From the NCBI RefSeq assembly GCF_014596915.1, contig NZ_JACVWU010000015.1:174404-238403 (forward strand): a stretch of 64,000 nt of DNA, written 5' to 3'. The translations under genes and the position numbers were made by a program. Below, piece by piece: positions 52,096 through 61,486 of this stretch. The notes beneath the pieces were generated by a model that saw only the letters and a list, made by a program, of their open reading frames with translations, did no database searches and was not told the DNA's origin. The number at the start of each line of letters is the position of its first letter. The stretch's first letter is position 1. The DNA is from Streptomyces sp. TRM68416. GTDB taxonomy: Bacteria; Actinomycetota; Actinomycetes; Streptomycetales; Streptomycetaceae.

Positions 52096-55000
52096 GTGAC
52101 CGTGACACGGGACTTCCAGGAGCCTGCCAGATCCCGCCCCGACCTGGTCATCGGCCGCGAGGAGCCGTTCACGGCCGCGCGTGCGCGACTCGCCCGTGGC
52201 GGCAGCGTGCTGCTGCACGGCCCCGCCGGAATAGGAAAGTCGACCGTCCTGCGGTCATTGGCCGCGGAATACGCCACGGCGGCACGGACCGTGTTGCGCT
52301 GCTCCGCCACCGAGTCCGAATCCCATCTCCCGTTCCTCGCCCTCGCCGACCTTCTCGGCCTGGTGGTGGACGAGGTCTACGACAAGCTGCCCGCCGCCCA
52401 GCGCACCGCCCTGGAGTCGGCGCTCACCGGCCGCGGCGAGTCCACCCTCCAGCGCGACGGCCTCGCGCTGCGGCTGGCCGTGCTCTCCGCCCTGCGTGCC
52501 CTCGCCGCCGAGGGCCCCGTCCTCGTCGTCGCCGACGACCTGCAGTGGCTGGATCCGGCCAGCGCCGAACTCCTCGGCTTCGCCGCCCGGCGCCTCGGTG
52601 ACACACCGGTGCGGATGCTGTGCGCGGCCCGGACCCAGGACCAGGAGTACGACCGCCATCTGCGCGCGGCGCCCCCGGACACCCTCGCCGTCCGGCTCGG
52701 CCCGCTTTCCCGCACCCAGGTCGCCGCGCTGCTCGACCACCGCGGCTACACCGGCCTGCCCCGCTCCACCGTCCGGGAGATCCACCGCACCAGCGGCGGC
52801 AACCCGCTCTTCGCCCTGGAACTCGGCCGCGCCCTGGCCGAGAGCCCGACCCCGCCCCGGCCCGGCGAGCCGCTGCCGGTGCCGACCTCGCTGCGCGCCC
52901 TCGTCCTCAACCGCCTGGAGATGCTCTCGCCCGAGGCCCGCCGCACCCTCCTCGTGGCCAGCGCCGGCGCCCGCCCCACGCTGGCCCTGTTGCACGCGGC
53001 CGGCCGCCGGGACGCCGAGGCGGAGACCGCCCGGGCGGCCGAACTCGGTCTGCTCGCCACGGAGCCGGAGGGTCCCGCCGTACGGTTCGCGCACCCGCTG
53101 ATCTCGGCCGCGCTGTACGCGGAGGCGCCGGCGCAGGAGCGGCGGGCCGCGCACGCCGCGCTGTCCACGGCGGCCTCCGACCCGATCGAGCGGGCCCGCC
53201 ACCTGGCGCTGGCGACCACCGGCACCGACCCGCAGGTGGCCGCCGCCCTCGCCGAGGCCGCCGCGCTCGCCCGGGACCGCGGCGCGCCGTCGGTGGCCGC
53301 GTCGCTCGGCCTGCTCGCCGCCCGACACACCCCGACCGACCCCGACGACAACCCGCCCGGGCCTGCGAGCGGCGGTGTGGGGGCACCGGCGGGGGTAGGG
53401 CTGGAGCTGGAAGGGTCGCGGGAGGGCGTGGAGGCGCCGGGGGCGGGTCTGGAGGCGCCGGGGGCGGGCCTGACGGAGCCGGGGACGAGTCTGGCTGAGC
53501 CGCGGGCGGGCCTGACGGAGCCAGGGACGGGCCTGAACGAGCCACAGGCCGGCCCGGAGGAGTCGCGGGCGGGTCTGGTAGGACATGGGCCCAGCCTGGA
53601 AGAGCCGCGGGCAGGTCTGAACGAGCCACAGGCCGGCGTGGCAGAACCGCGGGCGGGCTCGGAAAGGCCTCGGGCAGGCCTGGCATCCCCGCAGCCCGGC
53701 CTGGGCGCGCATGCTGGTCCGGAAGAACCGCGACCCGGCCCGGAAGAACCGCAGGCCGGCCCGGCCGAACCGCACGCCGGTGCAGCCGAACCGCAGCCGC
53801 GCCACGCAGAGCCGCGACCCGGTCTGGAAGAACGGCGCACCGGCCGGAAAGAGCCCCTGACCGGCCCGGAAGAACCGCAGGCGGGCCCGGCAGAGCCGCG
53901 CCCCGGCCTGGAATCTCCACGGCCCGGTCCGGAAGCGCAGGCAGGTTCGGTGGAACCGCGGGGCGGGCGGGCGGAGCCGCACGCCGGTCCGGACGGCGCG
54001 CGGTCCGGGCCGGAAGCGCCCCAACCCGTCCCGAACCGTCAGCCCCCGCTCAGCGCCGAGAGCCTGCGGCTCCAGGCCGCAGAGGATGCCATCACGGCCG
54101 GGGAACTGGACCTCGCCCGGGACATCGCGCGCGAGGTGCTGTCGCGGTCGACGGTGCCCGCGGACCGGGTGCGGTCGTGGATCACGGTGATCGAGACGGC
54201 CGGGCACGCGATGACCGAGGTGGACGCCGTTTTCCCGCAGGCCCTGGCCGACGCGGGGGACGATCCGAAGCTGCTCGCCCTGATCCACTACCAGCTGACC
54301 TGGCGGGCCCTGCTCGTGGACGGCGACTTCGACCGCGCCCGCGAGGAGGCCGCCTACTCGGCGGAGCTGGCCGCGCGGGGCGGCGACCGGTACACCGAGC
54401 TGATGGCGCTCGCCTTCCAGGCCCAGATCGAGACCCTCATGGGCCACGCGGACGCGCCCATGACCATCAAGCGCGCGCTGAAGGAGCCCCAGGACCCGAG
54501 GGTGGCCTGCCATCACAACGGCGCCGGCTACGCCCGCTTCCGCTGGCTCGTCATGAGCGACCAGCTCTCCGAGGCGCGCGCCACCGTCACGGGGCTGCTG
54601 CGCGAGGTGCGGCGGCGCGGCTCGGTCGAGAGCGAGGTGCACTTCCTGCGCGGGCTGGCCGAGACCGAACTGCGCACCGGACACTGCGCCCGCGCCCTGG
54701 ACCTGGCCCGGGAGAGCCTGCGCATGGCCCGGGACACCGGCATCGGCGAGGTCGCCTCCGCCGTGCTCACCTCGCTCGCCGAGGCCTCGGGCGGAGACGT
54801 GGACCGGGCGCTGGCGCTGGCCCGCGAAGCACTGGAGCACGCCGAGGAGGACGGCGACCAGATGTACGTCTCCCGCGCCCTGGCCGCCCTCGGTCACGCC
54901 CAGCTCGTGGCCGGTGACGCACCCGCGGCCGTCACCTCGCTGCGCCGGGTGCGGGAACTGGAGCTCGGCCTCGGCATCACCGACCCGGCGCGGGGCCGCT

Positions 55001-55635
55001 GGCAGGGCGACCTCGCCGAGGCGCTCGTGCGGATCGGCGAGACGGACGAGGCGCAGGACATCGTCGACGTCACCCGCGAACACGCGCTGCGCCTCGGGCG
55101 GGAGAGCGTGCTGGCCGTGCTGGACCGGGCGGAGGCGCTGGTGCAGGCGGCACGCGGCGACCACGAGCGGGCCGTCGGCCGGCTCACGTCGGTGCAGGAC
55201 CGGCTCGCCAAGCTCGGCTACGGCCTGGAGGAGGCGCGGGCCGCCTTCGCCCTGGCCACGCTGCGCGCCCGACGGACGGGCCGCGCCCCCGTGTCGGACC
55301 GTGAGGGTGCCGCGTCGTACGACGAGGCGGCGCGGCTGTTCCGGCGCTGCCGCGCGCTGCCCTGGCTGAGCCAGGTCGAGGCGGCCGCTTCGGCACCCCC
55401 GGCCGACCCGGAACCCGCGCCCGCCGCCGCGCTCGACGCGCTGGAGGCGCTCGCCTCGATGGAGCGTCAGGTGGCCGCGCTGGTCATGGAGGGCGCCACC
55501 AACCGGGAGATCGCCGCGCGGCTGTTCATCAGCGTCAAGACGGTGGAGGCGACCCTGACCCGGGTCTACCGCAAGCTGGGGATCCGCTCGCGGGTGGACA
55601 TCGTGAGACTCGCGGCGGGCCGGTCCGCACGGTGA
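52096..55635 (+). CDS. LAL-type LuxR regulator with heptapeptide-repeat insertion
   Basis: 1179 residues, larger than the usual 900-1000 for the family. Walker A GPAGIGKST is at 42-50, Walker B VLVVADDLQW at 142-151, and a C-terminal LuxR helix-turn-helix (ATNREIAARLFISVKTVEAT) at about 1130-1150. The middle is TPR-like. Between the ATPase and TPR parts, residues about 446-643 consist of some 28 imperfect heptapeptides of the form (A/P)G-x-x-E-P-(R/Q). GTG 52096 follows GGAGGGAGGGG. LAL regulators activate secondary metabolism or sugar genes; the target here is not visible. Confidence 0.9.
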   Translation: MTVTRDFQEPARSRPDLVIGREEPFTAARARLARGGSVLLHGPAGIGKSTVLRSLAAEYATAARTVLRCSATESESHLPFLALADLLGLVVDEVYDKLPAAQRTALESALTGRGESTLQRDGLALRLAVLSALRALAAEGPVLVVADDLQWLDPASAELLGFAARRLGDTPVRMLCAARTQDQEYDRHLRAAPPDTLAVRLGPLSRTQVAALLDHRGYTGLPRSTVREIHRTSGGNPLFALELGRALAESPTPPRPGEPLPVPTSLRALVLNRLEMLSPEARRTLLVASAGARPTLALLHAAGRRDAEAETARAAELGLLATEPEGPAVRFAHPLISAALYAEAPAQERRAAHAALSTAASDPIERARHLALATTGTDPQVAAALAEAAALARDRGAPSVAASLGLLAARHTPTDPDDNPPGPASGGVGAPAGVGLELEGSREGVEAPGAGLEAPGAGLTEPGTSLAEPRAGLTEPGTGLNEPQAGPEESRAGLVGHGPSLEEPRAGLNEPQAGVAEPRAGSERPRAGLASPQPGLGAHAGPEEPRPGPEEPQAGPAEPHAGAAEPQPRHAEPRPGLEERRTGRKEPLTGPEEPQAGPAEPRPGLESPRPGPEAQAGSVEPRGGRAEPHAGPDGARSGPEAPQPVPNRQPPLSAESLRLQAAEDAITAGELDLARDIAREVLSRSTVPADRVRSWITVIETAGHAMTEVDAVFPQALADAGDDPKLLALIHYQLTWRALLVDGDFDRAREEAAYSAELAARGGDRYTELMALAFQAQIETLMGHADAPMTIKRALKEPQDPRVACHHNGAGYARFRWLVMSDQLSEARATVTGLLREVRRRGSVESEVHFLRGLAETELRTGHCARALDLARESLRMARDTGIGEVASAVLTSLAEASGGDVDRALALAREALEHAEEDGDQMYVSRALAALGHAQLVAGDAPAAVTSLRRVRELELGLGITDPARGRWQGDLAEALVRIGETDEAQDIVDVTREHALRLGRESVLAVLDRAEALVQAARGDHERAVGRLTSVQDRLAKLGYGLEEARAAFALATLRARRTGRAPVSDREGAASYDEAARLFRRCRALPWLSQVEAAASAPPADPEPAPAAALDALEALASMERQVAALVMEGATNREIAARLFISVKTVEATLTRVYRKLGIRSRVDIVRLAAGRSAR
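53431..54024 (+). repeat. 21-bp coding repeats, (A/P)GxxEP(R/Q) heptapeptides
   Basis: Within the LAL gene about 28 units of 21 bp encode GLTEP, GPEEP, GLNEP and similar. Units differ by several substitutions but keep the period, with a few 6-residue or 13-residue slips (for example at GLGAHAGPEEP). The segment is rich in Pro, Glu, Gly and Ala and should be disordered. Confidence 0.85.
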
Positions 55636-55649
55636 GTTGACGGCGGGTT

Positions 55650-55930
55650 CACTGGCAACGGGGGCGAATCCACCGGCAACGCGACGGTTTTACCGGCAAC
55701 GCGACGAATTCACCGCCATCGGAGGCGGATTCACCGCCAACGGGGGTTTGACCAGGGCCGACCGAGGGTTTTCCCTGCCCAACTCCCCTAGGGGGTTCCC
55801 TCATTGGGAAGGGGAGTCCGCGGGTTCTAGCGTAAGGGTGTGCCGCTCGCCGGGCACGCGGGGGTCGGTCCCACGGCTCCCGTGACCACCCCCCACACCC
55901 GCGCGACCCCCCACCGGCAACGCAATGAGG
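55650..55930 (+). repeat. 20-21-bp repeats CACCGGCAACG upstream of the trypsin gene
   Basis: Five units start at 55650, 55671, 55691, 55711 and 55732, each beginning (C/T)ACCGGCAACG or close to it. A sixth, CACCGGCAACGC, lies at 55912-55923, directly before the trypsin start. Between them, CCCTAGGGGG at 55786-55795 is a palindrome. Probably regulatory. Confidence 0.7.
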
Positions 55931-55936
55931 AGACTC

Positions 55937-56722
55937 ATGTTCGGGCTCACCCGTGCCAGAAGGACCGCTGTCGCTCTGGCGGCCACCGCCGCCACCGCGC
56001 TCATCGGCCTCGCCCCCACCGCCACCGCCGCTCCCCAACCCATTGTCGGCGGCAGCACGACCACCACCACGACGTACCCGTTCATGATGCAGATCACGGA
56101 CGCGTCGCAGAACCAGTTCTGCGGTGGCACGCTCGTCTCGCCCACCAAGGTCGTCACCGCGGCCCACTGCATGGTCGGCGAGAGCACCAGCAGCGTGCGC
56201 GTCGTCGGCGGCCGCACCTACCGCAACGGTACGAACGGCACTGTCGCCCGGGTCAGCCGCATCTGGACCCACCCCGGCTACACGGCCTCCGACAACCGCG
56301 CCGACGTGGCCGTACTGACCCTGTCGACGTCGATGCCGTACACCACGGCGCCGTACGTCTCCGCCACGGACACCTCCGTGTACGCGGCCGGCACCACCGC
56401 CCGCATCATCGGCTGGGGCACCACCTCGGCGGGCGGCAGCTCCTCCAACCAGTTGCGGACGGCGACCGTGCCGATGGTCTCCGACGCGAGCTGCGGCAGC
56501 TCCTACGGTTCGGACTTCGTCCGGTCCGACATGGTCTGCGCCGGATACACCTCCGGCGGCATCGACACCTGCCAGGGCGACAGCGGCGGTCCCCTGCTCG
56601 TCGGGGGCGTCCTGGCGGGGGTCACTTCCTGGGGCGAGGGATGCGCGACGGCCGGCTACCCCGGCGTCTACGCCCGGCTGACCACCTTCTCCAGCCAGGT
56701 GACCGCGCAGGTCAACTCGTAG
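55937..56722 (+). CDS. Secreted trypsin-like serine protease
   Basis: 261 residues, S1A family. Signal peptide to about residue 31 (TATA-A), a very short propeptide, then IVGG at 36-39 as the activated N-terminus. The triad is His77 (TAAHC), Asp123 (NRADVAVL) and Ser216 (QGDSGGP); Asp210 at the base of the S1 pocket predicts cleavage after Arg/Lys. Six cysteines. ATG 55937 is chosen over 55925 because AGGAG lies 5 bp before it and inside the upstream frame. Resembles the SprT trypsins of Streptomyces. Confidence 0.94.
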   Translation: MFGLTRARRTAVALAATAATALIGLAPTATAAPQPIVGGSTTTTTTYPFMMQITDASQNQFCGGTLVSPTKVVTAAHCMVGESTSSVRVVGGRTYRNGTNGTVARVSRIWTHPGYTASDNRADVAVLTLSTSMPYTTAPYVSATDTSVYAAGTTARIIGWGTTSAGGSSSNQLRTATVPMVSDASCGSSYGSDFVRSDMVCAGYTSGGIDTCQGDSGGPLLVGGVLAGVTSWGEGCATAGYPGVYARLTTFSSQVTAQVNS

Positions 56723-56846
56723 CCCGGAAGGATTCCTGAGCCACCTCTCAGGTGATGAACCAGGGGGCGTTGCGGGCCTCCACGAGCGGCCCGCAGCGCC
56801 CCCTCTCCACCTCTCCACGCGCGCGTCACATGACTATGCTCGGTCC

Positions 56847-57491
56847 ATGGTGTCCATGGACCGCTTGCTGGCGTTCGCGGCGATGTCCCTGCTGGTGATC
56901 GTGATCCCGGGGCCGAGCGTGCTGTTCGTGATCGGACGGGCGCTGGCCCACGGCCGCCGTACGGCCGTGGCGACCGCGCTCGGCAATGTCGTCGGCTCCT
57001 ATCTGCTGGTGGTCGCGGTCGCGGTGGGCATCGGCTCGCTGGTGGAGCGGTCGGTGACGGTCTATCTGACGGTCAAGCTGGCGGGCGCCGCCTATCTGGT
57101 CTTCCTCGGGGTGCAGGCCTTCCGGCACCGGCGGGAGCTGAAGGCCTCGGCCGTGCAGGCGCCCGCGGGCCCCGCCCGCAGTGACCGGCGTACCGTGCTG
57201 GACGGCGTTCTGGTCGGTGTCACCAACCCCAAGGGCGTGGTGTTCTTCGCCGCCGTGCTGCCCCAGTTCGTCGACCACTCCGCGGGCCACATCCCGCTCC
57301 AGATGCTGCTGCTCGGCCTGGTCCCGATCTCGATCGGCCTGGTCACCGACACCCTGTGGGGCCTGACCGCGTCCGCCGCCCGCACCTGGTTCGCCCGCTC
57401 CGACCGCCGTCTGTCACTGATCGGCGGCGCCGGCGGCTGCACGATGATCGGGCTCGGGGTGACGGTGGCGGTGACGGGGCGCGCGGAATAG
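56847..57491 (+). CDS. LysE/RhtB-family amino acid exporter
   Basis: 214 residues with about six transmembrane helices. PGPSVLFVIGRALAHGRRTA near residue 20 is the family signature, and GVTNPKGVVFFAAVLPQF lies in the fourth helix. Proton-driven export of amino acids or their derivatives. ATG 56847 is chosen; no other ATG lies closer to the first helix. Convergent with the AlkZ-like gene. Confidence 0.9.
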   Translation: MVSMDRLLAFAAMSLLVIVIPGPSVLFVIGRALAHGRRTAVATALGNVVGSYLLVVAVAVGIGSLVERSVTVYLTVKLAGAAYLVFLGVQAFRHRRELKASAVQAPAGPARSDRRTVLDGVLVGVTNPKGVVFFAAVLPQFVDHSAGHIPLQMLLLGLVPISIGLVTDTLWGLTASAARTWFARSDRRLSLIGGAGGCTMIGLGVTVAVTGRAE

Positions 57492-57507
57492 CGGTCCCCA
57501 TCACGGC

Positions 57508-58602
57508 CTACGACCTGACAGTCCCGAACTCGATGTCGTAGGACGTGTCCGGGTGCATCACGGCCAGCATCCGTTCCCCCTCGGCGGTGAGCTGGGTGCG
57601 CTGTGCCTTGGTGAGGGTGCCGAAGGGCTCGACGACGAGCGTCTGTTCGCGGAGCTTCCACACGCCGGCCAGGAAGCCGTCGACGAGGAAGGTCCGGTGG
57701 GCCTGGTTGCCCTGCCAGGCGAGGCCCCAGTACTCCGGCGGCACCACGCGGGTGCGGTCGGCGTGCGAGAGCAGCAGGTTGTCGAACTCGGGGAGGAAGC
57801 GGGGCGGGGCCGGGGTGTCCGGGTCGGGGCGGGGCGCGTCGGGAAGGTCGAAGAGCTCCACGCCCTTCTCGTCGCGGAAGGTGACCAGCCGGGGCCGCAG
57901 CCGCTCGAACGCCTCGCGCAGCCGGGTCAGGCCCGCCCAGGTCTGCATATCCTTGACCGAGGCCGGTCCGAAGGCGGCGAGATAGCGCAGCACGGTGTCG
58001 TCGGGCGTCGGCGCCGGTTCGGCCGGCCGGCCCAGCCAGTGCTCGGCGGTGGTGAGGGCGACCTGGCCGCTGCGCTCCCACAGCCCGCGCGGGGTGACCT
58101 GGACGAGCGGTAGCCGGCAGCGGGCGGCGAGCCCGAGGGCCTGCGGATCGGCGTCCGGCCACTCGACGAGGAGCGCCTCGCGCAACTGTTTCATGGTGCG
58201 CGGCTCGTCCTCGACCAGCTTGCGGGCGAGCGCGGCGAGCCGGTCCAGGTCGACGCCGTCGAGCCCCTTGCGGAAGAGGCCGAGTTCGCGTTCGCGGGCG
58301 GGCTGCACCAGGGGGCGCAGGGTGAGGCAGTCGTCGGCGGTGTGGGTGTGGATGGTCGAGCGCATGGTGACGATGCGGACGGCCTCGCGGTCGGCCATCA
58401 GCCGCGACAGGTGCTCGGGGGCGAAGCCGTCCAGGCGGGCGGCGAGCGCGTAGTACGGGGGCTTGACGTTCTGGGCCTGGAGGCCGAGCAGATGCCCGAC
58501 GGCGGACTTCGCGTCGAGGTCCGCGCGGCGCAGGAGGAGTTGCCGGTCGAGGGTCGCGCGGTTGAGGGCGCGGGTACCGAGCACGGGTGCCGTCTTCGTC
58601 AT
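57508..58602 (-). CDS. AlkZ/YcaQ-like winged-helix DNA glycosylase
   Basis: 364 residues of three winged-helix units (HTH_42 family). The QxQ motif of the AlkZ class is at Q42-A-Q44 (LLGLQAQNVKPPYYAL), and HxxxLP/EFDNLLLSHADRTRVV and PEYWG lie near the C-terminus. Relatives remove bulky alkyl adducts or unhook crosslinks, often as self-resistance to genotoxins. No genotoxin genes are next to it, so a general repair role is as likely. ATG 58602 gives a normal-length protein; the frame upstream is non-coding. Confidence 0.82.
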   Translation of the reverse strand: MTKTAPVLGTRALNRATLDRQLLLRRADLDAKSAVGHLLGLQAQNVKPPYYALAARLDGFAPEHLSRLMADREAVRIVTMRSTIHTHTADDCLTLRPLVQPARERELGLFRKGLDGVDLDRLAALARKLVEDEPRTMKQLREALLVEWPDADPQALGLAARCRLPLVQVTPRGLWERSGQVALTTAEHWLGRPAEPAPTPDDTVLRYLAAFGPASVKDMQTWAGLTRLREAFERLRPRLVTFRDEKGVELFDLPDAPRPDPDTPAPPRFLPEFDNLLLSHADRTRVVPPEYWGLAWQGNQAHRTFLVDGFLAGVWKLREQTLVVEPFGTLTKAQRTQLTAEGERMLAVMHPDTSYDIEFGTVRS

Positions 58603-58729
58603 GCTCCGCACGCTAGTCCCGCATGCGGACAAGAACGGTCCGCAATCCCGGAATCGCCCGTACTCCGATGCAATGTGCCCCGTATACCCTGCTTCGTGAT
58701 CACCCGACGCCGGTCGAGAGGCAGCACCG

Positions 58730-59878
58730 ATGTCCGAGCGACGCGCCCGCCCCGCAGCGAAGAGGAAGTCCGTCTGGCGCCGTGCCCTGACCCCTCCGGC
58801 CGCTTCAAACCGGCCGGAGGAGCCGCCGACCGGCCGGCCTCCCGCCGTGCCGGAGCCGCCCAGCATCGTCCAGGCGGCCCTCTACCGCGACGGCGTCCGC
58901 GTCTCCTCCCCCGCCACCCTCGCCGAGACCTTCCGTGAGCTGCGGGAGCAGCCGTCCGGCATGGCGTGGATCGGCCTCGCCCGTCCGCCCGAGTCCGAAC
59001 TGCTGTCTCTGGCAGCCGAGTTCGACCTGCACCCGCTCGCCGTCGAGGACGCGATGGAGGCCCACCAGCGCCCCAAGCTGGAACGCTACGGCGAGACCCT
59101 CTTCGTCGTGCTGCGCGCGGCCCGCTACCTCGACGCGCCGGAGGAGGTCGACTTCGGGGAGCTGCACGTCTTCGTCGGACCCGACTTCGTGATCACCGTC
59201 CGGCACGGGGCGGCCCCCGACCTGTCGGCGGTCCGCCGCCGTATGGAGGAGACGCCGGAGCTGCTCAAACTCGGCCCGGAGGCCGTGCTCTACGCCATCC
59301 TCGACGCGGTCGTCGACGGCTACGCGCCGGTCGTCGCCGGCGTCCAGAACGACATCGACGAGATCGAGACGGAAGTGTTCGGCGGCGACCCCGCGGTCTC
59401 CCGCCGCATCTACGAACTCTCCCGCGAGATGGTCGAGTTCCAGCGCGCCACCCGCCCCCTGGTCGGGATGCTGCACGGTCTGATGGCGGGCTTCGCCAAG
59501 TACGGCACCGACGAGGAGCTCCAGCGCTATCTGCGCGACGTCGCCGACCACGTCACCCACACCAGCGAGCGCGTCGACGGCTTCCGCCAGGCCCTCACCG
59601 ACATCCTCACGGTCAACGCGACCCTGGTCACCCAGCAACAGAACGCCGAGATGCGGGCGTTGGCGGAGGCGGGGTTCGAGCAGAACGAGGAGATCAAGAA
59701 GATCTCCGCATGGGCGGCCATCCTCTTCGCCCCGACGCTGGTCGGCACGATCTACGGCATGAACTTCGACCACATGCCGGAGCTGGACTGGCGCTTCGGG
59801 TACCCCTTTGCGATCGGCCTGATGGGGGTGGTTTGCATCAGTTTGTACGTGATTTTCAAGCGGCGCGACTGGCTCTGA
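58730..59878 (+). CDS. corA: CorA-family Mg2+/Co2+ transporter
   Basis: 382 residues. A Pro-rich, charged N-terminus, the cytoplasmic alpha/beta domain, then two C-terminal transmembrane helices with the selectivity motif G343-M-N345 (YGMNFDHMPELDW) between them and a basic RRDWL tail. Passive uptake of Mg2+ as a pentamer. ATG 58730 follows CAGCACCG; the Pro-rich first 45 residues are poorly conserved and an internal start is possible. Confidence 0.93.
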   Translation: MSERRARPAAKRKSVWRRALTPPAASNRPEEPPTGRPPAVPEPPSIVQAALYRDGVRVSSPATLAETFRELREQPSGMAWIGLARPPESELLSLAAEFDLHPLAVEDAMEAHQRPKLERYGETLFVVLRAARYLDAPEEVDFGELHVFVGPDFVITVRHGAAPDLSAVRRRMEETPELLKLGPEAVLYAILDAVVDGYAPVVAGVQNDIDEIETEVFGGDPAVSRRIYELSREMVEFQRATRPLVGMLHGLMAGFAKYGTDEELQRYLRDVADHVTHTSERVDGFRQALTDILTVNATLVTQQQNAEMRALAEAGFEQNEEIKKISAWAAILFAPTLVGTIYGMNFDHMPELDWRFGYPFAIGLMGVVCISLYVIFKRRDWL

Positions 59879-59939
59879 GTCCCTCTTGCCGATCTCAGCT
59901 CTTGCACGGCCTTTGCCCCCGCACCGGTCAGGGACCGGG

Positions 59940-60556
59940 ACGAAATCAGCCCTGGGGAGTCTCTGGGGAGAAGTGATGCAGGTGATCTCCTCTACCTGCC
60001 TCCGTTGCACCTCTGAACAGCACTTTTACCCTCCTGAAGCCACTGGGGAGAATCAGCCGACGGCATGGGCCCTGCGCCGGCGACTCCACCCCCATCCCGT
60101 TCCCCGCAAAGCCTGCCACCGAGCACCGTTGCCTTCATCTGCAACGGACACTTGGGCAGCAAACGCGACAATCTCGCCTGCAATGTCGCGGACGGTCTCC
60201 TCAAGGCTCAACGCGAGCCGAAGCAGTGGTGCTCCGGCCATGGCGTCCTCACTGGGGTCACGCCCAGATGGGAAGATCCAGCAAGGATGGCGGTCGCAGC
60301 TTCGCGACGCAGGTCCGCCTCTGCCCCCCCGTGGCGTTCCACGCCTGAATGATCAAGTCACTGATGTGATGGGCCATCCAGCGGCCCAGGACATCACTCC
60401 GGGAGAGACTGCCGGCGATCTCCTTGCCAAGTTCGAGGGTCCGCCGAGAGCTCGCCGCATCCTCCTCGCCTGCCTTCCGATGGGCCTCTGAACAGGGCTT
60501 TTGGACTTCCACGAACGCTGGGGAGAATCCGGGGAGAAACGAACGGCAGCCCATGT
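59940..60556. repeat. 45-bp direct repeats flanking a pseudogene
   Basis: CCTCTGAACAG..CTTTT...TGGGGAGAATC occurs at 60010-60054 and at 60485-60529, equal in length and about 70% identical. CTGGGGAG(A/T) also recurs near 59952-59970 and 60528-60538. The repeats enclose the frameshifted gene at 60053-60446. Confidence 0.55.
60053..60446 (-). pseudogene. Frameshifted helical-protein gene
   Basis: Three pieces of one protein lie in three frames of the minus strand: LELGKEIAGSLSRSDVLGRW..NATGG; then AEADLRREAATAILA; then FPSGRDPSEDAMAGAPLLRL and LALSLEETVRDIAGEIV. The first shift falls in a G7 run (60324-60330); one extra G joins the first two frames. The second shift lies near 60280. The pieces resemble small helical Streptomyces proteins of unknown function. 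Either a true pseudogene or, for the G7 run, a length-variable tract. Confidence 0.6.
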
Positions 60557-60601
60557 CTCGCTTCTCCCGAAATGATCCCGCTTGACTCCCTGCTCAACGA
60601 C

Positions 60602-61318
60602 TCACAGCGTCCGTCGCACGCCCGCCTGACGTTCGAGGTTGCGCAGCTGCACAGCCAGGTCCCCTTCCACGGCGTCGTGCGCCGGGCCCCGGCGTCCTAC
60701 GGGCAGTACCTCCTCGCCTCGCATGTCCTCCAGCATGAGAGCGAACGCGGCATACATGGCCACACCCGCGAGGAGCAGTCCGAAGGCCCCGGAAATGTAG
60801 CCAAGCCAGGCTGCCCCGGTGAAGTTGAAGAGCGAGGCCGCTGCGAAGCGGGGCACAGCCACACACAGCACGAGCCACATCGCACGCTTGCGGGTCGCGA
60901 CGGTAGCCATCATCAGCGCGAACACGGCGAACACGAGATTGAGCACGCCGAGCACCTCAAAGCCCGCCGGCGGATCGAGGGCCAGCACCAGGGAACTCGC
61001 CAGCCAGGTTCCGGAGAAGCACGCCATGAGCGTTGCCGCGAGCACGTCCCTCGCACCGAACGCCAGAATGCTGACGATCAGTTGCAGGATGAAGGCGGGA
61101 AGGATCGTCAGGGCGACCGCCCGATGAGCGTCGTCTCCGAGGAAGCCCAGTTGCAGGCTGCCTGCGACGACGGAGGCGATCGCCACCGCGAAGAAGCCCA
61201 CCGGCATCGGGGAGGCGATGGGGTGGAGGTTGATGCGGGTCATCGGCCGCAGGTCCGGTTCGAAATGTCTGCCTGTCGACTCGACCTGCTCCTCAGATGT
61301 GCGGGGACTGTTCCTCAT
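60602..61318 (-). CDS. GPR1/FUN34/YaaH-family transporter
   Basis: 238 residues with six transmembrane helices. The N-terminal family motif is modified: HPIASPMPVGFFAVAIASV stands where acetate transporters have NPAPLGL. The helix pattern and the central MACFSGTWLASS otherwise fit the acetate/succinate permease family. ATG 61318 is preceded by AGGAGAG. It lies in a decaying neighbourhood but looks intact. Confidence 0.8.
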   Translation of the reverse strand: MRNSPRTSEEQVESTGRHFEPDLRPMTRINLHPIASPMPVGFFAVAIASVVAGSLQLGFLGDDAHRAVALTILPAFILQLIVSILAFGARDVLAATLMACFSGTWLASSLVLALDPPAGFEVLGVLNLVFAVFALMMATVATRKRAMWLVLCVAVPRFAAASLFNFTGAAWLGYISGAFGLLLAGVAMYAAFALMLEDMRGEEVLPVGRRGPAHDAVEGDLAVQLRNLERQAGVRRTL

Positions 61319-61486
61319 GGTGAACTCTCCTCTTAGTCGTGATTGCAAAGGATCGGGGGCTGAGCATCGCCACAGTCGGCAGTGCACGCCACGTGCTCCG
61401 CACGCACACGATCGAGGCGCGCTCGCCCGGCGGCACCGCATGAAGCGGCCGAGCCGCCGCCGCGAGCGTCGGCGGCTCATACCCGT

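Noticed and set aside
52255..55164. 969-codon open frame opposite the LAL gene
   Set aside because: Antisense shadow, and the repeat tract makes it look regular. No ribosome site or domain.
59940..60060. CTGGGGAGA repeats as a phage attachment site
   Set aside because: No tRNA or integrase gene is nearby, so att-site identity cannot be supported.
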